Source: Alentia gelatinosa (Eukaryota; Annelida; Polychaeta; Phyllodocida; Polynoidae). Taken from it: 64,000 bases of DNA. A program made the translations under genes and the position numbers. The notes under the pieces were generated by a model that was not told where the DNA came from, ran no database searches, and saw only the letters and a program-made list of their open reading frames with translations. Position 1 is the stretch's first letter. The number at the start of each line of letters is the position of its first letter. Below, in pieces: positions 57,422 through 64,000 of the stretch. The stretch covers positions 20,322,527-20,386,526 of the forward strand of contig OX465588.1 in NCBI GenBank assembly GCA_950022655.1, written 5' to 3'.

Positions 57422-57640
57422 TTAGTAATAGCCATAATAGCCGCTGTATTTTCCTCCTTTGTGTCCTCCCTTGTATCCTCCTTTGTATCCATAGCCGTAT
57501 TTACCGTAATACTTCTTTCCGTATGAGCTATAGTACCCGTAATAGCCTGGATCTGGATGGGCTTCCGTAACTTCTACGATCAGAATCATTGCCATGGCAA
57601 CCAGCAGGAGAAGGCAGACGAGTTTCGGAAAGGCAGCCAT
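57422..57640 (-). CDS. Secreted Tyr/Gly/Lys-rich peptide, 72 residues
   Basis: The peptide starts MAAFPKLVCLLLLVAMAMIL, a clear signal peptide, with likely cleavage after VTEA (residue 27). The mature part begins HPDPGYYGYY and is almost only Tyr, Gly, Lys and Ser, with KGGYKGGHKGG-type repeats and the C-terminus SGYYGYY. No Cys is in the mature part. A TATA box (57737-57743) lies about 100 bp upstream of the ATG, and a splice donor (GGGTAAGA) follows 10 bp after the stop. A paralogue lies at 59101-59292. Small secreted GY-rich peptides in invertebrates include shell/cuticle matrix and antimicrobial types; which applies here is unknown. ATG chosen because it starts the signal peptide; the longer frame upstream is 5'UTR. 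Confidence 0.8.
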   Translation of the reverse strand: MAAFPKLVCLLLLVAMAMILIVEVTEAHPDPGYYGYYSSYGKKYYGKYGYGYKGGYKGGHKGGKYSGYYGYY

Positions 57641-57736
57641 TTTTGCTTCGGAGCTGGACCAATAGTGGTTTCTGCGGTTAGGTTTTTCTCTGCTGGATGG
57701 AGGTTTCCTTATGCCCCTAAGTTGAATCGTCCGCAC

Positions 57737-57743
57737 ATTTATA
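57737..57743 (-). promoter_or_regulatory. TATA box of the 72-residue peptide gene
   Basis: TATAAAT on the minus strand, in GGTATAAATGTG, about 97 bp upstream of the ATG. The paralogue has a TATATAAG box at nearly the same distance. Confidence 0.6.
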
Positions 57744-57814
57744 CCACAGCTAAATATCAGATCTGCATGCTGTATGTATTCCCAATGATGTGGGTAAAAG
57801 CGGGACTTCCGTGA

Positions 57815-59085
57815 GAGGACCTATTCCATATTCGAAGCGTCTTAGGCGGTCCGATCATTACGCATACATTTTGTCTTGTTGTCTAGACAACCGATTGCAA
57901 AGTTTGAAATCGGAAGTCTCTCACTGATTATTAATGACACGGGGAATAAAATTCCCTCGGGCGTTTATTAGAAGACATAAGAGTCATAATACTGTCGTGT
58001 TGAGAAATAGGAGAATCTAGCCTAAGGTCGTCTGTCGATCTAATTAATGTTCATGAGTACTGCTAGATGCAAGAACAAAAGAAATATCAAGTCCGGAGCA
58101 GGAGATATTCAATCACCTCTTCAGGTTTTCGTCACCAACATTAAAGACCGACTCGAATGCTGGGCTAAATAATTATCATGCATAGAATATTCCTGTGTAT
58201 GAACTGCTAAATCATTTCGACTTTCTACATTGCTCAAGTTGTCAAGCCATCTTCGGAGGAATTGTGAGGGATCCTTGTTCTTGTACATGAAATATACCAA
58301 ACGGGACAGTCTCATGATACGGAAATTCTAGCAAGTGATGAGATTGTCTGGTTTTGAAACACTCACTTCCGAAACCCGGAAAACACTTAATCAGTAGGCT
58401 GCACCCTGTTACACTTTTAAACTATTCAGAGGAAGTCTTATATGTACCTTTTTTTATTCAAATATAATAAGTTACTATCATTGGTTATAAGTGGAAGATA
58501 TCAATGTCATAATTATTGGTCTTCGTCGATCTCTCATCCCGGGAAAGGATCTGTGAAAAATGTAATGAAATGTGTTTTAGTGTGAGTTCCAGAAGAAAGG
58601 TTATTATTCTGGAAGATATCATCCTCAGATACAAGATATGAGTAATTGGCATTTACATTTATTCTTTCTACTGTGTCCTGAAGAAGGTTACTATTACCGA
58701 AACGTTGACAGGTCCACATACCTAAATGTCCAAATTGTGATGATAAACCGGATACAATAAATACAATTTGAAACATCAACTTGTTTGGAGTTGTGGCGTT
58801 TTACACTTACTTGTATTCTTTCTACTTAGCAGGTCTAAATTGCCACTATGTATCTCTGTCAAGCCATCTTTCTACTTGAACTAAGTATATCTATATAGAA
58901 CTTTGCTAACATGAAATTTCAGTTTGCCTCCAAGTAAAGTCAGAACGCTGATAAGAACCGAAATAACTAGCAAAATATGTACAACAAATCAAGTAACCAA
59001 TTAGCACTGTTTTCGAAAGGAAACATAGGATGTCCAGAAGTGTGAGAAACATTTTAGATATGAAATAACATAGTACTGATAAAAC
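57815..59085. other. Spacer between the two peptide genes
   Basis: No other gene recognised. On the minus strand it lies 3' of the second peptide gene and probably contains its 3'UTR intron and terminal exon. Confidence 0.35.
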
Positions 59086-59088
59086 TTA

Positions 59089-59090
59089 CC
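59089..59090 (-). other. Splice donor in the 3'UTR of the 63-residue peptide gene
   Basis: CAAAG|GTAAGT on the minus strand, a near-perfect donor consensus, 11 nt after the stop. Confidence 0.65.
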
Positions 59091-59100
59091 TTTGTCTTCT

Positions 59101-59292
59101 CTAATAGTACCCATAATAACTGTTGTAATATCCTTTACCATAATATCCATAATAGTTCTTGCCATAGTATCCAGAGTAATAATAGTAACCTGGGTCTGCC
59201 AAGGGATGTGGCAGCGCCTCCGTCTGGTGACTCGCCATGAAGACTACCAGTAAGACGCCAATAATCAGGAGAGAGAAAGCCTTGATCGACAT
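59101..59292 (-). CDS. Secreted Tyr/Gly-rich peptide, 63 residues, paralogue
   Basis: It starts MSIKAFSLLIIGVLLVVFMA, a signal peptide, with likely cleavage after QTEA (residue 26). The mature part is LPHPLADPGYYYYSG followed by YYGKNYYGYY and YYNSYYGYY. The TEA...HP..DPGYY junction and the final YYGYY are shared with the peptide at 57422-57640, so the two are tandem duplicates, about 1.5 kb apart on the same strand. A splice donor (CAAAG|GTAAGT) follows 11 bp after the TAG stop, and TATATAAG lies about 98 bp upstream of the ATG. Fewer Lys and more Tyr than the other copy. Role unknown; structural matrix, adhesive or antimicrobial peptides are the obvious candidates. Confidence 0.8.
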   Translation of the reverse strand: MSIKAFSLLIIGVLLVVFMASHQTEALPHPLADPGYYYYSGYYGKNYYGYYGKGYYNSYYGYY

Positions 59293-59386
59293 TCCCGAAC
59301 TTTGGGTATTTCTAATGTAGGAAAAGTACAGGATCCTTCCAAATAGCACGAGGTAGAATATGCTACAGGATGGGATGGAGCTCCGT

Positions 59387-59394
59387 CTTATATA
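59387..59394 (-). promoter_or_regulatory. TATA box of the 63-residue peptide gene
   Basis: TATATAAG on the minus strand about 95-100 bp upstream of the ATG. Confidence 0.6.
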
Positions 59395-59567
59395 CGAACT
59401 ACGAGTTTTACCAAAGGCAAAACGGATGCCATAAATCTGGACTTGTAAAGACGTCCCCGCATGTGGCATCACCACCAAACAAACAGTGGTATACTGATGT
59501 ATATTTAACAGGTAAGGAAGCATGGTCAGTCCCGCTACTTTCTGAATGGCTGATCATTCTCTGAGGC

Positions 59568-59805
59568 AATACGTAGTCGATGCGCCGAGCAGACATGATT
59601 ACCCTCTGCATTAACGAACGATGCTTTTCCCTCAAGGGTATTGCTTATGGATATCAAGGAATTGCTCTGAAATCAAAAGCACTATAAATACTTAGTCAAT
59701 GCACCGAGCAGACATGTTTATCCTCTGAATTAAAGTACGATGCTTTTCCCTCTAGGGTATTGCTTATGGATATCAAGGAACTGCTCTGAAATCAAATGTA
59801 ATATA
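59568..59805. repeat. 119-bp tandem duplication upstream of the peptide genes
   Basis: Two head-to-tail copies contain GCCGAGCAGACATG/GCACCGAGCAGACATG, GATGCTTTTCCCTC, GGGTATTGCTTATGGATATC and ending CACTATAAAT/TAATATAAAT. They differ at several positions. They lie about 180 bp beyond the TATA box of the 59101-59292 gene, so they may be in its promoter region. Confidence 0.85.
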
Positions 59806-61146
59806 AATCAACTGAAATACATGCTAAAGGTTCCTTTCATCTATAATGCTCATCAACGCTATAGATGGGGCCACTCCATATCATCTAAAAGAGGCGGACA
59901 TTTGGAGAGGAAAAACTTTTTTTTTTCTAAAACAGACTGTATATATGCAAGTATGGCGAGGGCATCAATGCTCAAAGCCCTAGTTATTGAATATCTGTCT
60001 CTTGGTTTGGGAGGGCGGGTTCATAACCAGTGCGGAGCCCCCCGATGAGCTGCTGGCTCCCTCTGTGATTGAGCCGTCCTTCCGAACTGTTTTATTTTTT
60101 ATTCAAAGATACGTAAAAAAACAAGCTTCGCTCCTTTCTTTTATAAAACATAATACTACTTAAGATGAATACATGTGTCCATTCCACCGCCGAACAATTG
60201 TATATCCATATGGCAACATGTGACTTTCCAACGATAAGAATAATAATTACCTCTCCAAATTGCATGTGTATACACTTTAAAAAAAACCCACCAAAATCTA
60301 ATTCAATATGATAGCGCCTTTTTTTCTCTCTCCTCCCCCTCCCCCTCATGTCCCTGTGTCTTATAACCTAAATCTTCTTACTCCTACAAAGGGTATGTCA
60401 CCTGAACTTGTTCATACAACTCGACCTTTAAACCTATTCAACCACATTTAACCTTAAACACTAAAAGCCTAAATTAATGGCTGACAAAGCACTCGGCTTA
60501 TCCTTTTAAGTAAAGGAAATACCCCATGCTGGGCTGTAAATACACAAAATCTGCTGCAAGACAAACTTCACCAAAAAATGACCTCATAGGCAGACATATG
60601 CAACCTGACCTTTTCTTCTATTATTTTGAAAATTTAATTAGGGTCTTATATCATACAGACAATCCAGTCTCGGCTGTGGCCGTTCTGCCGACTGGTCCCT
60701 CTTACGGTGCAGATGTCACAACATTTCCATATATTAAATTTGCTACCGGAGTCGGCTCTAATACATTCTACGTTACTCGGTATGAACATGGACTTTCGTA
60801 ATATCATGGTTGGTCAATAATTCTGATGAAATGTAATGAGATGAGTGATTTACCACGTTTCTGCAGCAGACAGTTATCAATCTCAACTTGATGCTTGTTC
60901 TGTAATGTTCATCATGAACCTTATTTAGGCCGTCCGATGGGGCCACTTTATGCATTAAATGGTAATTAACATTGAAAGTGACATAGAGATATGGTTGACC
61001 CGACCATTCATATCGTCAGCTACTCTTGGGTGGCCCTACCATTCAATTTAACAGCCTGTTGCAATGCGATCTTGGCATTAATTACAGATGTCTTCTTATT
61101 TGAATAACTCTTTGCCAGTGTTGCAACGCAATCGCTGGCACTTACA
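59806..61146. other. Unassigned intergenic DNA
   Basis: No recognisable gene. A CT-rich stretch occurs at 60320-60350. Confidence 0.45.
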
Positions 61147-61476
61147 TTATCCATTCATATAACAATATGGATATGACCTTTTTATTAAGATTTTAAATTT
61201 TGAAATTTCGTCAATGGTAGTAAATATTTCTTTTAAATTATTCCAATTGTCAATAGCTTTAACATAAAACGATTTGTTATATACCGGGTTTTTAAGTGGT
61301 GGTCGAATTAGTCGTATTCCCTGTTTTCTTCTCACTGGTAGCTCTCTATTATCTACCAACAAGGGATCACGAACAAGGGAGTAAGCATAGAACAAGGAAT
61401 GAATATTCCTACGGTCTTCAAGTAACTTTAGACTAGCCCTTGTGTGCATTTCAACTGTCGTCATCCTTGACAACAA
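61147..61476 (-). pseudogene. Non-LTR retrotransposon, C-terminal tail
   Basis: The frame reads LLEDRRNIHSLFYAYSLV, LPVRRKQGIRLIRPPLKNPV and YNKSFYVKAIDNWNNLKEI. 'R...H...fay.l..dp...d.R.l.trr..g..L..p......y.kSf.y+a...WN.L' is the typical end of LINE RT proteins. The frame is open over 109 codons, but the catalytic RT upstream is missing, so it is a 5'-truncated copy. Confidence 0.75.
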
Positions 61477-62320
61477 TTGCCTTTACATGCTAAAGCAAAT
61501 CAGAAGATGTGTTTCCCAACACATACATAGGCAGTGACTGTTACTCTTATCAAATACAATGATTGTAAATTCACTAAGACCATGCCACCTGCAAAACCCT
61601 GGCTTCTGAAATGGGTTGTTGCAGTAGCCGCCAGGTGTGGTTTAAATGTCCGCCGCAAATCATCAACAATTTCTGATTCTCTGCAATGGCCCATTGAAAA
61701 AAATTATATACAGGATGTAATTGATAACTTAATGCAAGGTTTACACTGGGGCCATTGCGACTACGGCAGCCGAAATGTGGTTCGCCTTTGCAGGTGGTCA
61801 CGGAAGTCATAAATTTGCATTTATACTATGTTTCCGGTAGCTACGGTTGGAGGACATTCAAGGCTCACGTGTTGCCAAGCCACCATCCTGAGTTGAGTGA
61901 TGTCCCTCACATTTTGTACGCAGTGTCCTGGATGGCTGACTGCATTCTGTCACGCTCGGTCACATCCCATAATGCCATTACGGCTCAGAAAGATTCTCAT
62001 TAAGACCGTGGCCACTGTAAATGTTTATGCCACGGCAGCTTAGGTGATCAAAAGAACAAGAATGCAAAACAAGATCAAAATAAAAATAGCAAGACCAGCT
62101 CTAGAATAATTTCGACATTCACCCTTCCGTAGAGGAGAGTAATTTCGGAATCAGCTGAAGCCGGATACGCAAAAGCAGACCTCAAATTGCATCTTTGAAA
62201 ATAAGTCAAGGTAAAAAGATCATGAGACCTGAAAGTTGTCTTGTATAATGCTTTGAGGAATATAATTCTATGATTGAATGAATGATATGTACTGTTCTGT
62301 TAGTACCTGTGATGTTCTCT
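61477..62320. other. Unassigned intergenic DNA
   Basis: AAGGTTTACACTGG at about 61738 resembles the ends of the MITE family at 8630, but no matching right end is clear. No gene recognised. Confidence 0.35.
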
Positions 62321-62730
62321 AACTTTATTATCCATCATATACAAAGACTCCATTGAAAATGTATGGGGATTCAGTAAACCACGACCCATTGTATAACACC
62401 TGTCAGATACCATAACTGTGGTATACGGATTCAAACCTGTGGTATACGGCCTGAAAACCATGGTATACGGGGAAAATAGCCCCTTTGTGCTGTAGAGAAA
62501 AGAAAAAGTCCCAGTTGTTATACCCGTTTATATGGTAATTAATGGGTTTAATTCATACGAAAAGATGGATAATAAATACAACAAACGATGGTTATGTGGA
62601 CAGGCGGCTCTGTAAACCACTCGAGGTTGACGTCGTAATACACTCGATAGCGCTCGTGTATTACTACGCGTCAACCTCTCGTGGTTTACGGCCGCCTGTC
62701 CACAAAACCATCGATTATTGTCTATGTACA
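62321..62730 (-). mobile_element. Hairpin-plus-GTATACCAC repeat element, right copy (inverted)
   Basis: The reverse complement of this interval matches 56105-56513 from TGTACATAGACAATAATCG through the palindrome to GGATAATAAAGTT. Differences are scattered substitutions and a few small indels. Confidence 0.85.
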
Positions 62731-64000
62731 TGCTGTAATTTTATGTGACTGTCTCGTAGAAGATCGGCAGGATGCTGGTGAACGTGTGCAATGTCGGTAA
62801 ACTTGTTTTGAATAATAATAAGTCTATCACTTTTGTCCATCCCCCGTGTGTTATGTTCCTGAAGTTTCGTCCACAGTGCATCCACGGACATCCACGGTGG
62901 CCCAAAACGTGGCCGCCGTGGGAGGCGTAAACTTATCATCAGGACCTCGAGAAAGTCTTTATGAAATATAAATAATAAACATCATACCATTCATCAGATA
63001 GCTCGATTGAAATATGACTTAGAAAATGGCGACACACGTCCGCAGTGTAACCAATGATAGAGTTCACGACATTTATGATTTTTTTTCTAATATTTAATAG
63101 TTTCTCAAACTAGGATTTTCCGTTAGTTGGTGACAATATTACATATATATGTGAAGTCAAATAAATTGATAAAATTGCTGAAATAGAAAATGATATATCC
63201 TCCAACGAAGAACGCCTGTGGTAGGATTACCAATATATGAGTACTGAAAATGTGTACTAAAATGTATAGGTCACCGTTTTATTTTTGAAAGAACTAAAGA
63301 ATACCATATTTGTCAATAGATTTCCTATAGAATCAAACAGATTTAAATGGGCCTATGCTACCAATCGGGTCAAACTAGACATGCAGTTATACTTCCTTCC
63401 TTTGCTATTAGAGTAATTCGCAAGGAACCAGTTTCAACTGACAATTGTTAATATATAGATTGCACGACTGTCAATCGTATGATATGCCTCTAAACACCAT
63501 ATCAGATATGCATCCACTAAGCCTGAAACAAGAAAATATTGACCCGTCTCGATAATATCACTGTTAGCCACAAGGTGGCGTATCGAAGGTAGGCATGGCG
63601 TAACACTTGGTACCTGTACCTCCCCAGGTAAGACGGCGAGAGGGGAGGGGGTGGGGAGGACGCACTTCAATGTGTACTCTCATGTTCCTTCTGAAAGCAG
63701 TCAATGCGCCTATCTAGACTTTGAGATGATAGCAGAATACATAACTCCACCGTACAACTGTATCCCATGATCCATGTTGTGTATCTCGGTAAGTGTTGTC
63801 GATTTTTAATACACTGCTCACCTAGATCTGAGCTGCCCTCTGTAGCCTTGAGGGAGAACTATTGTCCTCACGCACCTTCCTCCATAGTTTGGCAACCAAC
63901 CCCTTCTACGACTTAATTTTGTGTAGCTCTTGTTGCCAGTGTACTTCCTCCTATCAAATCCTTACAGCGCTTATCCTTAAAGTCAGCCCCCACTCCTTCC
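62731..64000. other. Unassigned intergenic DNA at the window end
   Basis: No gene or clear repeat recognised. Confidence 0.45.

Noticed and set aside
1..64000. CRISPR array, bacterial operon or prophage
   Set aside because: No direct repeats with unique spacers of suitable length, no ribosome-binding-site-linked gene series, and clear animal-type retroelements and splice signals throughout.

Overview
The window looks like nuclear DNA of an invertebrate animal, most likely a marine lophotrochozoan such as a mollusc or relative. The reasons are the AT-rich background with no operon structure, an intact tyrosine-recombinase retrotransposon with split direct repeats, a Penelope-like element, many decayed non-LTR retrotransposons, dense miniature inverted-repeat elements (MITEs), and two small spliced genes for secreted Tyr/Gly-rich peptides. 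The species cannot be named from the sequence alone.

Layout. 1-8.4 kb is mostly featureless, with two A-tracts, a non-LTR tail fragment and a pogo-type MITE. 8.4-15.7 kb holds an inverted-repeat element with a telomere-like core, a 34-bp minisatellite, a GC-rich island with trinucleotide repeats, a 1.7-kb minisatellite of 14-bp units, and a hairpin element. 17.6-21.5 kb holds a Penelope-like element (minus strand) followed by a tandem 381-bp repeat, two abutting MITEs and a compound hairpin element. 22.3-36.6 kb is a graveyard of non-LTR retrotransposons in both orientations, with a TTAA-flanked MITE, a possible Harbinger fragment, a SAM-like peptide, a decayed tyrosine recombinase, and a 0.7-kb DNA element inserted in a LINE tail. 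38.0-38.3 kb is a GC-rich stretch with a cluster of MEF2-type sites. 39.2-45.1 kb holds further MITE copies, a GC-rich nested repeat array and the eroded repeats of a second split-direct-repeat retrotransposon. 46.6 kb has another long-armed MITE.

The centrepiece is an almost complete Ngaro/PAT-like tyrosine-recombinase retrotransposon at 50567-55793. It has a Gag-like ORF (apparently frameshifted), reverse transcriptase-RNase H, a tyrosine recombinase with all five catalytic residues visible, and repeats in the order A1-genes-B1-A2-B2. The repeats are nearly identical, so the insertion looks young. Its proteins would copy the RNA and integrate a circular intermediate by recombination rather than by a DDE integrase.

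After it, 56.1-62.7 kb holds the only convincing host genes: two minus-strand paralogues for short secreted Tyr/Gly/Lys-rich peptides. They share a TATA box about 100 bp before the ATG and a splice donor 10-11 bp after the stop codon. Inverted copies of a 410-bp hairpin element lie on either side of this gene pair. The remaining intervals show nothing I can assign.
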